Assembly: GCF_014109805.1 (NCBI RefSeq)
Contig: NZ_CP059400.1
Span: forward strand, 2,822,001 to 2,886,000
DNA from: Legionella sp. PC1000
Lineage (GTDB): Bacteria > Pseudomonadota > Gammaproteobacteria > Legionellales > Legionellaceae
DNA: 64,000 nucleotides
Direction of reading: 5' to 3'
This document shows positions 42,516 to 51,971 of the stretch, one piece after another. Position numbers and translations under genes: made by a program. Within the stretch, counting starts at the first letter, position 1; each line of letters opens with the position of its first letter. The notes beneath the pieces were generated by a model. That model was not told the origin of the DNA. It was given only the letters and a program-made list of their open reading frames with translations, and did no database searches.

Positions 42516-44171
42516 ATGAGAAATAAAATCATCACAAATAAAAAAGTTATTTTTTCACGAGCCATTGCAAAAGACCCCGCCAATGAATTGGAGAATTTTT
42601 TATCAACACGATTTTATTCTGTGAATCAAAGTCATAACTGCGCCATTGTTATTGGTTCAAGCCTCGCTCATCAAGATCAAGATATGGAACAGGATATGAT
42701 ACTTGATAGTTCTGGAGCATTAGCCACTACAGATAAAGTGGGCACAATTAATGGTGCTCGCGTTGCAGTCACCGACGGCTTAGGCGGAGGAGCTGGTGAT
42801 CAACAAGAAGATGAAATGATACACGAAATATCCCAAGCGAGTTGTGAAGCATTTTTGGATTGTGATGAAAATATAGATGCAACACTCGACTTAATTAGCC
42901 AAGCAACTGCATCAAGAAAAAATAGTGATGGAAAAGGAACGTATGATGCACATGCATCTATAGCAGCTTTTATCTATAAATACCAACAAGGAGAGCGATA
43001 TTCTGGAGAGTTTGCAAATATCGGCGATGGATTAATTATTGTATTAGATAAACACTATAAGATAAAAAACACTCTTTGTGCCCGGCATATTTATCGAGGA
43101 TTTGGTACATGGACTCCCTCATCCCTGCAAACACTTACTTCAACTTCCAATAGAGATAATGTACTTGTCAGACAAACACTCGAACTTGCTGAGGGCGATA
43201 TTATCGTTTCAATGACCGATGGGATCTGGGGAGAATTAGCATCTGATTTGATTTCGCAAACAAAAGATCATCGAGATATCGATATTGATCGAAAATCATT
43301 TGAAACGCTTTTGGAGGGATTCAATGGTGTTCCCTACCCATCTTCATTCGATATAGCTCGAAGGATTACGAATCAGGCGATATCTCAAAGTTTAAAGCGC
43401 AGGAAGATATTAGTAACATTAATTCAAGAAATAGAAGAACAAGACTTTCAGGAAAAAGCTATAAAAACGGTTAATGATGCATTAGCTTATTTGGTTAAAA
43501 TAGGCCATCATAAAACAGCAAAGACTTTAAAGGCGGTTCTTTTTGAACAAGCCATGAATGATGGGATCACTTATTTTGAGAACATGGAAATCCCACTTGA
43601 TGTAGTGATGCATGATTTAAAAAGTCGTACCGTCGGAGATTGTTCGACAATCAATGTCACCAGAATCCCTTATCATTTAGATGAACTCATACGTTGTTTT
43701 ATAAGGTATCCTGAAAAATGCCGAGTTTTATCACCGCAATTTGAAGTAACGATCAAATCCGAAGCTGATTTAGAGCAGGCATTTAAGCGTCTGTCCCTTG
43801 AGGTAATACAATCTGAAGTTGAATCAGGCCTTTCTAAAGTACATTTTGCACCTGCATTTAAAAAAGAAACTCTTAATAAAACCCAGACAGTACTAACCCA
43901 TTTTTTCCGCATAACGACTCATTTAGACAGTAAAAAGAGCTATCAAAAATGGCTAAGTAATCTAAGTGCTTATATAACCCAAGAATCGTCACTGGAAAAA
44001 GAAGATATTAAATTATTATTATCCATGCTAGAGGATAAGATTAAGCCTAAAAAAGGATTCTTCCAGACATTCTTGGGAGAAAATCAAAGCAAATTATATA
44101 AGGCATTTCAGAAACAAATCGAATTACAATTTTTAGACAGTGAAAGAACAAGTGATTTTACGCTGCATTGA
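42516..44171 (+). CDS. lem3: Lem3-like PP2C-fold dephosphocholinase
   Basis: A 551-aa protein (L. pneumophila Lem3 is about 570). Residues about 40-290 show a PP2C-type metal-phosphatase pattern: HQDQDMEQDM (first Asp cluster), A-V-T-D87-G-L-G-G-G-A-G-D, FANIGDGLIIVLD and IIVSMTDGIWGEL. Lem3 removes phosphocholine from Rab1, reversing AnkX, and the two genes are neighbours in L. pneumophila too. The C-terminal 250 residues are helical. The N-terminus has early basic residues and R32-F-Y-S35, but also Asp20, Glu24 and Glu26, so mitochondrial targeting is doubtful here. The orthology rests on fold plus gene order. Confidence 0.88.
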   Translation: MRNKIITNKKVIFSRAIAKDPANELENFLSTRFYSVNQSHNCAIVIGSSLAHQDQDMEQDMILDSSGALATTDKVGTINGARVAVTDGLGGGAGDQQEDEMIHEISQASCEAFLDCDENIDATLDLISQATASRKNSDGKGTYDAHASIAAFIYKYQQGERYSGEFANIGDGLIIVLDKHYKIKNTLCARHIYRGFGTWTPSSLQTLTSTSNRDNVLVRQTLELAEGDIIVSMTDGIWGELASDLISQTKDHRDIDIDRKSFETLLEGFNGVPYPSSFDIARRITNQAISQSLKRRKILVTLIQEIEEQDFQEKAIKTVNDALAYLVKIGHHKTAKTLKAVLFEQAMNDGITYFENMEIPLDVVMHDLKSRTVGDCSTINVTRIPYHLDELIRCFIRYPEKCRVLSPQFEVTIKSEADLEQAFKRLSLEVIQSEVESGLSKVHFAPAFKKETLNKTQTVLTHFFRITTHLDSKKSYQKWLSNLSAYITQESSLEKEDIKLLLSMLEDKIKPKKGFFQTFLGENQSKLYKAFQKQIELQFLDSERTSDFTLH

Positions 44172-44262
44172 TACAGCATAATAATTTCATAGATACCCAA
44201 TCATATGCATACAGGAAAGCGCGGCGGATTTATTAATAAAAAATCAGTTTATTAATATCAAA

Positions 44263-44427
44263 ATGAATGATTTCAAATTAGTATCCGCTGAAATTAAAAG
44301 CACTCAAATTAATTTAGAATCCTATCAAGAATTATTTCAAAAAATTAATCGTAATCCATTAAAGCCCATTCGTCGGCTTGGAATTGGTGTTCATTTTGAT
44401 CACCCTTCAACCGAGGCGAGTTATTAA
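44263..44427 (+). CDS. Small ORF of uncertain status
   Basis: A frame of 54 codons from the ATG at 44263: a helical charged start (MNDFKLVSAEIKSTQINLES) and a basic middle. No Shine-Dalgarno and no family. It might be the 5' remnant of a larger gene. It fills a 280-bp gap that otherwise holds nothing. Confidence 0.25.
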   Translation: MNDFKLVSAEIKSTQINLESYQELFQKINRNPLKPIRRLGIGVHFDHPSTEASY

Positions 44428-44449
44428 GTCGCTGCATAAATAGCTCGAA

Positions 44450-44923
44450 TTATTTTAGATTAAGATGGAAATCTTCGACCACATCACGAGGGGAAAATCC
44501 ATCTCTATATTTAAAATGTTCACAAATATGGGTAACAATAATATAAGTGGACTGTTTGCTTTTTTTTAAAATCCAAGTATGACTTAAATCCGCGATCAGT
44601 TGTTGGCTGTAGGCAGCAGGAGATTGCCAAATTTTTGCAAACCAAACCCCTTTAGTACTCAGCGTGATATGATCGCTTTGGGTTTCACTTTTAATAAGCT
44701 CACATTCAAACTTTTGATCGAAATAAATGAGTTTACCTATTTGATGATCAGCAAAGCCAGCAATGCCTTTAAAAACTATATCGCTACCGCGCAGAGTAAT
44801 AATTAACTTTTCTGGATCAACGATTGGTAAAAAATCGGATATGGGCGCTCGTGATGCATTCAAATGATTAAATTGTTCAACCACTTTTAACGCATCTTTT
44901 TCATTATGTGTGATTTCATTCAT
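44450..44923 (-). CDS. Unknown SnoaL/NTF2-like protein
   Basis: A 157-aa soluble protein. Layout: N-terminal helix (MNEITHNEKDALKVVEQFNHLNA), a loop ISDFLPIVDPEKLIIT, then strands with IVFKGIAGFADHQIGKLIYFD and a second half of long strands (HITLSTKGVWFAKIW, TWILKKSKQSTYIIVTHICEHF). This is what a SnoaL-like (NTF2) nuclear-transport-factor fold looks like, but no catalytic residues are diagnostic. The start at 44923 has GGA seven bases upstream; GTG at 44935 is possible. The next gene upstream is the barrel protein on the same strand, about 115 bases away. Function unknown. Confidence 0.6.
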   Translation of the reverse strand: MNEITHNEKDALKVVEQFNHLNASRAPISDFLPIVDPEKLIITLRGSDIVFKGIAGFADHQIGKLIYFDQKFECELIKSETQSDHITLSTKGVWFAKIWQSPAAYSQQLIADLSHTWILKKSKQSTYIIVTHICEHFKYRDGFSPRDVVEDFHLNLK

Positions 44924-45039
44924 AAATTGGTCCACTCGTTGAGTATTATAGCTTGGGCGAGATTGAGAAATTTTATTAAAATCCAGAAATCCCAGACTCT
45001 AACGCGCTGCCCAAGCGATGTTTTTAAAAGGCTCCATTC

Positions 45040-45786
45040 TTATACAAGATAAGTAAGATTGAATAAAACACCATTTGTATAAAGATGGTTTTGTTCCAAA
45101 CCATTTCCCATTGTTTGACCTGATGCACGACCCAATTTACTTTTACCCCAATCTGCAAACTCATATCCCAAACCCACTTGCCAATTTTGATTCAATACTT
45201 TTTGTATTCCTGCACTCACAGTGTAGGTAAATGTTGTTTGGGTATGTGACGTAAAATCAGGATTCGGTAAGGCCTCAAAAATCTTTGGTGTATTGCTAAA
45301 AGAATGCGCATCGTTAAAACCTACACCAACACTGCTACTCACCCAAGGCATTACTATAAATCCCCAATTTGCCAATAATTTCCCCTTTAATGCTATATGA
45401 GTGTGTTGGATTTTGTAATTGTAGGTATAGTTGTCAAATTCTGGGCTGGCATCATCCCAAATGTCTCCTGAAAAATTGGCATTAGTGGTCGCTGCAACCG
45501 CCACACCTAACTGCCCCAAGAATGTAGCGGTTAATGATCGTTGCAAACCCAAAAACACCTCAAAATCCGCAAGTGTATTTGTTGAGTTATTCTCAGTATA
45601 AGTTTTTTCAATCCCAGGGGCTAAAAAGAACGTCTGGGCATCAACCTCACTTTGCCATACCGGACCAATACTTAATGCTGCGACATAATTGAAGTGCGGG
45701 ACCGCTTCACCCATGACGCCCGCTATTACACTGCTATTGCTTAAAACGCTTGCCAATATTACCAATAAATAGGGCTGTTTCCTCAT
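45040..45786 (-). CDS. Outer-membrane beta-barrel protein
   Basis: A 248-aa protein with a signal peptide (1-22, cut after VIA). The mature part is made of alternating amphipathic strands (YVAALSIGPVWQSE, FEVFLGLQRSLTATFLGQLGV, HIALKGKLLANWGFIVMPWVSSSVGVGF, TFTYTVSAGIQKVLNQNWQVGLGYEFADWG). The end, LFNLTYLV, is a terminal strand with an aromatic/hydrophobic end for BAM insertion. It fits small eight-stranded barrels (OmpW/opacity type). It follows the beta-helix protein gene by 38 bases on the same strand, so the two form an operon and may be secreted and displayed together. Ligand unknown. Confidence 0.82.
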   Translation of the reverse strand: MRKQPYLLVILASVLSNSSVIAGVMGEAVPHFNYVAALSIGPVWQSEVDAQTFFLAPGIEKTYTENNSTNTLADFEVFLGLQRSLTATFLGQLGVAVAATTNANFSGDIWDDASPEFDNYTYNYKIQHTHIALKGKLLANWGFIVMPWVSSSVGVGFNDAHSFSNTPKIFEALPNPDFTSHTQTTFTYTVSAGIQKVLNQNWQVGLGYEFADWGKSKLGRASGQTMGNGLEQNHLYTNGVLFNLTYLV

Positions 45787-45824
45787 TCAAACTCCTGCAT
45801 CAAGCCAATTAATATAATTATTCT

Positions 45825-48041
45825 TTAGGGAATAATACAGGTATTAATTGTTACACCACCGGGAATGTTTCCTGGATTATATAGTGCAACATTATTATCT
45901 ATATTCGCTTTGTTACTTAAAAATTGATTCGAAGACAAACATACATGAGCCAGACTCATATTAATTGGAGTACCTGCTGTACCTCCCACTAATATCGCCC
46001 CTCCTCTGTTATCTTCTCCTAATGGATTTTTTAGTGCCATATTCTTTTTAAAAATATTACCGAAAATCTTGGCATCTCCAAAAAGTCCAACAGCAATTGC
46101 CCCTCCTCCTGGTGCCATAGTAGTTACTGAGGAACTTCCTCCACTAAAAAAATTGGCTACAGAGTTAAAGAAAAATAGAGGTGAATGAATACCAACAGGA
46201 ACTCCCTCAATCGTGTTGTGGACAAAAGTGTTATTGGAGATTTGTGCCTGCGACCGTTGAAGGGAAGCAAATACTGCATTCCCATAGTTATTTACAAAAA
46301 TGCCCCCACCTTCCAATTGTGCTTTATTATCCACGAAAGTAGATTTTGTGATTGTTGTAGGTATTGAGTCCACATACATTGCTCCACCAACACCCCCACT
46401 ATTGTTGGTAAATTCAGAGTTAATGATCGTGGCTTGTGAACTTGGGTTAGGAAGTATTCCAAAAACATTAATAGCACCTCCCCCAAATGCTGCACCGACA
46501 TTCTTGATAAACTTTGAGTTTTCAACGTTTAAAAAATGAGGCATGCCATTATTAAAGGGGGTATGGAAAAAAATTGCCCCGCCGCCAAACCCTGTACGGA
46601 TAGTTTGATTTTGCGTAAACGTTGAATTGGATACAGATAAATTGGTATTAATCATCCCAAGAGCGCCGCCGCTTGCATCTGGAACAGGACCATTCAGAAC
46701 ATTGCTCTTAAAATCGCTTGAAAAAATCGTGGTACCCCCTGCATCTTTACTACGAATTGCTCCACCATTACGAAAGGCAACATTTTGTTCAAATTGACTT
46801 GAAGCAATAATATAGGCAGCGCCAATTAGATTCTCCAAAGCCCCTCCGCTGCCTCCTGGAAATGTGGCAAAGTTATTCATAAATTTGGAGTTTTTTATAG
46901 TAATTACAGTATTTGTATCTATTGCTGCTACAGCTCCTCCACCTGAAGCTAATGCAAGGAGCTCCCCATCAAGAATTTCGGTCACTGTAGCATTGAAACC
47001 ATCACTTATATTTTGCTCAAAGAGCATATGGCTGAGCTCAATCGTAGAACCATAGCGTGCTAAAAGACCACCGCCCGCAGCATGTTCATACTCCAAACTC
47101 TCGAGAACATTGTCAACACCTAAAACGCCACTGTCTGGGCCTACTGCATACCCCCCTCTTACGATCAGGCTATCGAGCGTGATATTTTTAACACCTGTGC
47201 CTGGAGGGACATCACTTCCGGCTGTAAGCACATGCCAAACCCGATCATTGTTACTATTAACTACATAGGGAGTCAGACAGGTTGAAGTCATGTCCCCACA
47301 TAAGATAGTGGGATGAAGTTGTCCATTTCTTTGTTCACGACGAGTTTCCGTCCCAGAGAATCCCCCATATATGGCTGTATTACTTGGTAAGTTAAACGTT
47401 CTTAACTTAGGGGTATTCACCCCATAAGCCCCGCCAATAATTCCTTGTGGAGCATATACTCGAGAAGGTTTATAGACCCCATTTGCTACCCAGATTTCAA
47501 CAAAATCCGGGTCAGCGTCGGCAGCTTCTAGTGCAGAATCTAAATTATTAAACGCATTTGCCCAACTCATTCCATTACCGTTTGTCGGTCTACTGCCGTT
47601 AACATAAAATCGTGTTGTTTCTCCTTTAATGATACTCAGGCTGTTTATGGCGCTTGGTTGATAACACTGCAAGGGATTGCCTTGGTTGCAAACCATAGGA
47701 CCTCCTGATACATCGCCCAATAATTCGCGGCCAATCACTTCCAAGGTTAAAGTACAGGATTGTTTATACCCTAATAAAAATGGATTGTTGCAATTTCCTT
47801 CCCCTGATACCACTTGATTGATGCCGATAATAGGGTTCATAACCAGAGTCTGTGTTTTTTTCGATTGATTGGTTACGATGTATTTCACTGTAGCAGTTCC
47901 TGTTGAACTCACAGAGACCTTAGGTGGAAAATTTGCATCGGGCATAAAAGTCCATAAAGGGCTACCAGCCTGCGCTGCAGTGATAAAACAAAAAGTATAT
48001 AAACCAAAGCCTAATTGAGGCATTAAATGAGAAAATTTCAT
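45825..48041 (-). CDS. Secreted right-handed beta-helix surface protein
   Basis: A 738-aa exported protein with a signal peptide 1-25 (cut after AQA). Residues about 26-130 form an immunoglobulin-like domain, similar in layout to the start of the GH17-like protein at 49.6 kb. From about 150 on, ISWANAFNNLDSALEAA-type and IWVANGVYKP segments introduce a parallel beta-helix with many Asn, Gly-Gly-Ala and short N-x-F/x-N-N turns (ITIKNSKFMNNF, GGGAIFF, GGAMYVD), as in polymorphic outer-membrane or pectate-lyase-like proteins. Such helices bind or cleave polysaccharides, or serve as adhesins. No catalytic site was recognised. No autotransporter barrel is present; the barrel gene lies downstream. 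Confidence 0.75.
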   Translation of the reverse strand: MKFSHLMPQLGFGLYTFCFITAAQAGSPLWTFMPDANFPPKVSVSSTGTATVKYIVTNQSKKTQTLVMNPIIGINQVVSGEGNCNNPFLLGYKQSCTLTLEVIGRELLGDVSGGPMVCNQGNPLQCYQPSAINSLSIIKGETTRFYVNGSRPTNGNGMSWANAFNNLDSALEAADADPDFVEIWVANGVYKPSRVYAPQGIIGGAYGVNTPKLRTFNLPSNTAIYGGFSGTETRREQRNGQLHPTILCGDMTSTCLTPYVVNSNNDRVWHVLTAGSDVPPGTGVKNITLDSLIVRGGYAVGPDSGVLGVDNVLESLEYEHAAGGGLLARYGSTIELSHMLFEQNISDGFNATVTEILDGELLALASGGGAVAAIDTNTVITIKNSKFMNNFATFPGGSGGALENLIGAAYIIASSQFEQNVAFRNGGAIRSKDAGGTTIFSSDFKSNVLNGPVPDASGGALGMINTNLSVSNSTFTQNQTIRTGFGGGAIFFHTPFNNGMPHFLNVENSKFIKNVGAAFGGGAINVFGILPNPSSQATIINSEFTNNSGGVGGAMYVDSIPTTITKSTFVDNKAQLEGGGIFVNNYGNAVFASLQRSQAQISNNTFVHNTIEGVPVGIHSPLFFFNSVANFFSGGSSSVTTMAPGGGAIAVGLFGDAKIFGNIFKKNMALKNPLGEDNRGGAILVGGTAGTPINMSLAHVCLSSNQFLSNKANIDNNVALYNPGNIPGGVTINTCIIP

Positions 48042-48430
48042 GGCGGCGCATCCCTACGAACTAATGTGAAATTAAAAAAATTAAGACTTAGGAAGGTTTT
48101 TAAAAATTGGCATACAGCACTCCAGCATAAGTTTTTAACTTCTCATCTCAATATTTAAAATTTGCAGCCGATTTCAGAGTTATGAGCCTCAGCTTTTGAC
48201 ACTCTAGGAACTGCACTAACCGTAGCATCTAAACATAAAATGGTGTAAATATCAATAAATGAACTTTTGAGCGCTTACCAAAAATATTTAGAAGGTTTTT
48301 CTTTTTTTTCAACAGCTTATGTTCGGAATGGAAAACCCGAATTATGACGTAGTTCATTCGGGTTCCCTGCTATTTTCTTATGGAAAAATGAACACTTTTT
48401 GCAAAGTGCAAACGCTTATTTGATGATGTG
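48042..48430. other. Gene-free stretch before the carrier gene
   Basis: It contains the promoter side of the beta-helix gene and, near its upper end, a terminator hairpin for the carrier gene. No gene was seen. Confidence 0.45.
48330..48364 (-). terminator. Terminator of the carrier gene
   Basis: AACCCGAAT (48334-48342) and ATTCGGGTT (48356-48364) form a perfect 9-bp stem. On the minus strand it is followed by TTTTCC, as expected after the carrier gene stop at 48431. Confidence 0.55.
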
Positions 48431-49252
48431 TTACATCTTATTGGCGATGTCTAGAATCATATAAGCACCCGCCGTAGACAATGATTTATGTAATAACCGA
48501 CAGTTAAATCCTTTAAAAAAGCTGCTAATTCCATGATTCGTATATATACCTGATGCAATTTCTCTTATTGTTGGCTTCAATTCATCAGTACAAGCCTGTT
48601 GTCGGCTTTTTATTACATCAAGTGGGGTAGTTGCAAAAACAACTGGGACTGAAGCAGCAGTTGCCCACAGAATCGTTGATAAAAAAGTTTGTTTTTCCCG
48701 TTTGGTTTTAATTGCTTGATATGTCATGAATAAATAGAGCCAACTAGGGAATGCTTTTCCCAGAGTCGCTGTACTACCAACAAAAAAGCCTGGAACCCCT
48801 CTTTGTTGATAAATAGTTTGCATGGCTTGAACAGGTTTTATGGGCTTATCCTGACTTGCTATTGCTCTCATTTGAACTGTTTTAATATTTTCAAGCGGGC
48901 TAAGTACCAAAGTATCAAAAGTTGCGGCAGTTGTTGCTTTGAGGAAACTGCCGAACCCCAGAGGAAACTGGTATTTATCAATTTCTTTTGGCATGTAGGT
49001 AATCAACAAAGGCCTGTATATTATTTTACTTTGTTGCCGAATAATACATGACATGAGTCCTGTAGATAAATGGCTGAAATTCGCGCCTAAGAAATGTTTT
49101 GTGACAGAATAAGAACTTTGGTAAAGATTTGTTTGAATTGCTACCTTAAGTCGTTCTGCCGGATGCCCTATTAAAGTAGTGAGCCCTGTATAACTGACAC
49201 TAAATGCATAAGCATCCCAAAGCGTCTTTTTCTCTTTTTTTTCTTGACTCAT
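48431..49252 (-). CDS. Mitochondrial-carrier-family protein (LncP-like effector)
   Basis: A 273-aa protein with the three-fold repeat of eukaryotic mitochondrial solute carriers. Each repeat has the P-x-(D/E)-x-x-(K/R) signature: H-P-A-E-R-L-K, S-P-L-E-N-I-K and T-P-L-D-V-I-K, spaced by about 90-100 residues, with hydrophobic helices between. This family is almost absent from bacteria. L. pneumophila LncP is a Dot/Icm effector that enters host mitochondria and exports ATP, so this is a probable orthologue or paralogue. The N-terminus is hydrophilic and basic (MSQEKKEKK). The start at 49252 has GAAGGG about nine bases before; a TTG seven codons upstream is less likely. The substrate is unknown. 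Confidence 0.88.
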   Translation of the reverse strand: MSQEKKEKKTLWDAYAFSVSYTGLTTLIGHPAERLKVAIQTNLYQSSYSVTKHFLGANFSHLSTGLMSCIIRQQSKIIYRPLLITYMPKEIDKYQFPLGFGSFLKATTAATFDTLVLSPLENIKTVQMRAIASQDKPIKPVQAMQTIYQQRGVPGFFVGSTATLGKAFPSWLYLFMTYQAIKTKREKQTFLSTILWATAASVPVVFATTPLDVIKSRQQACTDELKPTIREIASGIYTNHGISSFFKGFNCRLLHKSLSTAGAYMILDIANKM

Positions 49253-49634
49253 AAAATATACCCTTCTTCGCAATAAAACGCGCGAATACTACCATGATGC
49301 CTGTTTTTAAGACACTGTGTTTTTTATACGAAACAATTTGAAATTGAGTGTTCTTATCACGGAAAGAAAACAGAAATTCTGAATTAGAAGTTATATAAAT
49401 CCCCACTGGCTTTTATTTATCTTACTCATGATTTATGTAGCAAATTTGAATGGCATTAATTAGTATTGTGTCTCTTGCTTTAAAATAAAATGAATTAGAA
49501 AAGCTGCGCTGTATTACCTAGAAATGAGTATGATGACGTAAATTGCTTATGTATCAATGACACCACATCCCCATTTTAAATAGCATTTCTTATTGTTGAA
49601 TTTATTATTACTAAAAGGGAACATTAGAGTGAAA
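49253..49634. other. Divergent gap, no gene seen
   Basis: About 380 AT-rich bases between the carrier and GH17-like genes. Promoters for both are expected but none is convincing. No repeat or RNA was recognised. Confidence 0.4.
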
Positions 49635-51893
49635 ATGAATCAATTCCAATTAGCATGCACTTTATTTTTAATGATGAGCCAGACCTTTGCGGGCAATCCT
49701 GTTCTTCATTTTTTGGATAAACCTTTCCCAACAAAGAGCTCCACCTTAGGAGGGAGTGTCACTTCTACATATACTTTTACCAATAATCTCCCTTTTACTT
49801 TTAAAAAACCATTTCAGGTAATTCCGATATTGTGCCCGTCTCCTAATCAAGAATGTACAGCTACTGGAGTAGAATTTAAATACAACGATCAATGTACAGG
49901 GAAACAATTGCAGCCTAAGGAAAGCTGTACTTATAGTATTACCTTAACTCCCAACAGCATTGGCCGAAAAACGATTTTAGTGGCTTACAGCGGATATGAT
50001 AATAACGTAGTCCACGTGCAACCTGCATTAACCACAATTGCAACAACAGCCCCGGCGGGTATTTTAGGTACAACCAATTTTCCTTCAGCCCAACCTTTGC
50101 CCCGTCAAACATTTGCAAATACAAACTATACAGTAGTTTTTACGTTCACAAATTACGATGCCTCAACGGCCAGCTTTATACAAAATATTACACAAAACAA
50201 TAATCCGCTCCATCCCAATTTAGTCATCACATACAACAGCTGCATCCCCTCTGGAACAACGGGAACATTAGCAAGCGGCGCTCAATGCAGTATTGTCGGT
50301 ATATTCAATTCACCCACTCATGGAACGGTTACCCTCGCCGCTGAATTGATTGGCAACCTAAGTTCCAATAAACTCATTACATCGACCACAATACAATCCG
50401 TTTCATTCAATCAGCTGATTGGTGTTGATTATAATCCCAATCATTATACCAATAACTACCCATTCAATTTTCATGATGTTTTCTATACGGGCACACCTAA
50501 CAATTCCGCTGCCACTAATGTTTATGCAGAACTTCAACAATTGCAGGACGCTGGTTTTACAACAGTTCGCTCCTATCAAACCGAACCCTATAGTTGGATA
50601 GATATTATTAAGCAAGCCAACGCTTTGGGGATGAAAGTTATTTATGAGGCAGTGATTCCTCAACTACCCAATGACGCTATGTATCCTGGATGTCCATTAG
50701 GTGCCCAAGATTATATTCCATGCGCTCAAGCTACATTAACTGCTGTGATTCAGGCAGTTACCCCTGCAGTGTTTAATAACACCGTCATACTAGTTTTTGC
50801 GGGTCATGAAAATTACTGCAACGCAGGCAATATGATTCCTCCATGCACAGGTACCTCAAATGTTACTTATCTAACAAGTGCAGTATCTGCTTTAAAAGCC
50901 ACCCTCACTGCACAAGGTTTAACAACTCCTGTAAGCTCTGCAGTCCTTAGTGGCAGTTTTGTCACCCCAAGCCCGGCAATTTCTACCGATATGCAAACAT
51001 TAATTAATTCTTATTCTTCGACAGCCCCCCTGGCCTTTGATCCGTATCCCTTTCAATTTGGCGTAGCTCCAGCAAAAGCAGCTGTATGGATGCCTCCGTT
51101 AAACACAACAGTTCAACAGACCAATTCACTCGCATGGGATTACATAAAGGTTGTAGGTTCAACAACGCCACCTGCTTTACCCATGGCAAACCAACAACCT
51201 TTTTATACACCAGGACGTGTTCTCTTGACAGCAGAAACAGGTTGGGCAACAGCAGGAACTACTACTGGATATGCATGTAATTCCCCTGGCCCCTGTGCAC
51301 CATCTGTGGCAAATGCTACTGCTTATTTCCAAACTCTTTATCAATTGAATACAAGTAACTTTGTAAAAAAATCAGGATATAATATAGGAGTTCTCGCCTT
51401 CGAAGCTTACGATGAGCCCGCAAAAGGTGGTCCTACAGCAGAACAAAATTATGGTCTTTTTAACTCAAATTGTGTTCAAAAAAGCGCGGGTATTGTTCCT
51501 AACAATACGACGGTATCTGCAAAGGGATGTCAAGGATTTACCAATGGTACACTATTAACCCTATTTGGTACGACTCCCCCGACCCAACCATCATTTAGGG
51601 TGCACATTACTTATCCATCGGGGCAACATCCAACAATTGATGTGACGATACCTGCTAATTCTGGAGTCGCTCCTAATATAAGTACGATAACACCATGGCC
51701 ACAATTTTTAATTTATCAAGGTGCCCGAATTACTGTGGCTTCGACTACAAGTACTCAAACCTGTACAACTACTGCCGTAGAAGTTACAGCATCCCCTTCT
51801 TCAATTACTTTCGGACCAGTGACCTGTACTAATCCCCCTCCCAGAAGCATGGGATGCTTCGGTCTGGGATGTCAATTATCTAATCCTTTTTAG
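49635..51893 (+). CDS. Secreted GH17-like beta-1,3-glucanase
   Basis: A 752-aa exported protein; signal peptide 1-20 (cut after TFA). An N-terminal part of about 230 residues has immunoglobulin-like (CARDB/choice-of-anchor) segments with paired Cys. The catalytic TIM barrel follows: GVDYNPNHY, LQDAGFTTVRSYQTEP, ANALGMKVIYEAVIPQ, L-V-F-A-G-H-E392-N (acid/base), and L-L-T-A-E534-T-G-W-A-T-A-G (nucleophile), then LAFEAYDEPAKGG and YGLF. These are the family 17 signatures of plant and fungal endo-beta-1,3-glucanases. The C-terminal 130 residues form a Cys-containing add-on. ATG at 49635 was chosen because the signal peptide begins there. Secretion by the type II system is likely. Confidence 0.85.
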   Translation: MNQFQLACTLFLMMSQTFAGNPVLHFLDKPFPTKSSTLGGSVTSTYTFTNNLPFTFKKPFQVIPILCPSPNQECTATGVEFKYNDQCTGKQLQPKESCTYSITLTPNSIGRKTILVAYSGYDNNVVHVQPALTTIATTAPAGILGTTNFPSAQPLPRQTFANTNYTVVFTFTNYDASTASFIQNITQNNNPLHPNLVITYNSCIPSGTTGTLASGAQCSIVGIFNSPTHGTVTLAAELIGNLSSNKLITSTTIQSVSFNQLIGVDYNPNHYTNNYPFNFHDVFYTGTPNNSAATNVYAELQQLQDAGFTTVRSYQTEPYSWIDIIKQANALGMKVIYEAVIPQLPNDAMYPGCPLGAQDYIPCAQATLTAVIQAVTPAVFNNTVILVFAGHENYCNAGNMIPPCTGTSNVTYLTSAVSALKATLTAQGLTTPVSSAVLSGSFVTPSPAISTDMQTLINSYSSTAPLAFDPYPFQFGVAPAKAAVWMPPLNTTVQQTNSLAWDYIKVVGSTTPPALPMANQQPFYTPGRVLLTAETGWATAGTTTGYACNSPGPCAPSVANATAYFQTLYQLNTSNFVKKSGYNIGVLAFEAYDEPAKGGPTAEQNYGLFNSNCVQKSAGIVPNNTTVSAKGCQGFTNGTLLTLFGTTPPTQPSFRVHITYPSGQHPTIDVTIPANSGVAPNISTITPWPQFLIYQGARITVASTTSTQTCTTTAVEVTASPSSITFGPVTCTNPPPRSMGCFGLGCQLSNPF

Positions 51894-51949
51894 ATTGGAG
51901 ATTTGAACCTTAGATCCCGACTGTAAGCTAAGCAGAAAGTGGATATGGT

Positions 51950-51971
51950 GATTCCTGCGAAGGCAGGAATC
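51950..51971. repeat. REP-like hairpin, copy 3
   Basis: GATTCCTGC (51950-51958) pairs perfectly with GCAGGAATC (51963-51971), followed by CATCC. It relates to the hairpins at 9294 and 13124 and may also help end transcription of the GH17 gene. Confidence 0.55.

Noticed and set aside
42516..42650. Mitochondrial presequence on the Lem3-like protein
   Set aside because: It contains R-F-Y-S, but Asp20, Glu24 and Glu26 precede it, so it was not counted as a full match.
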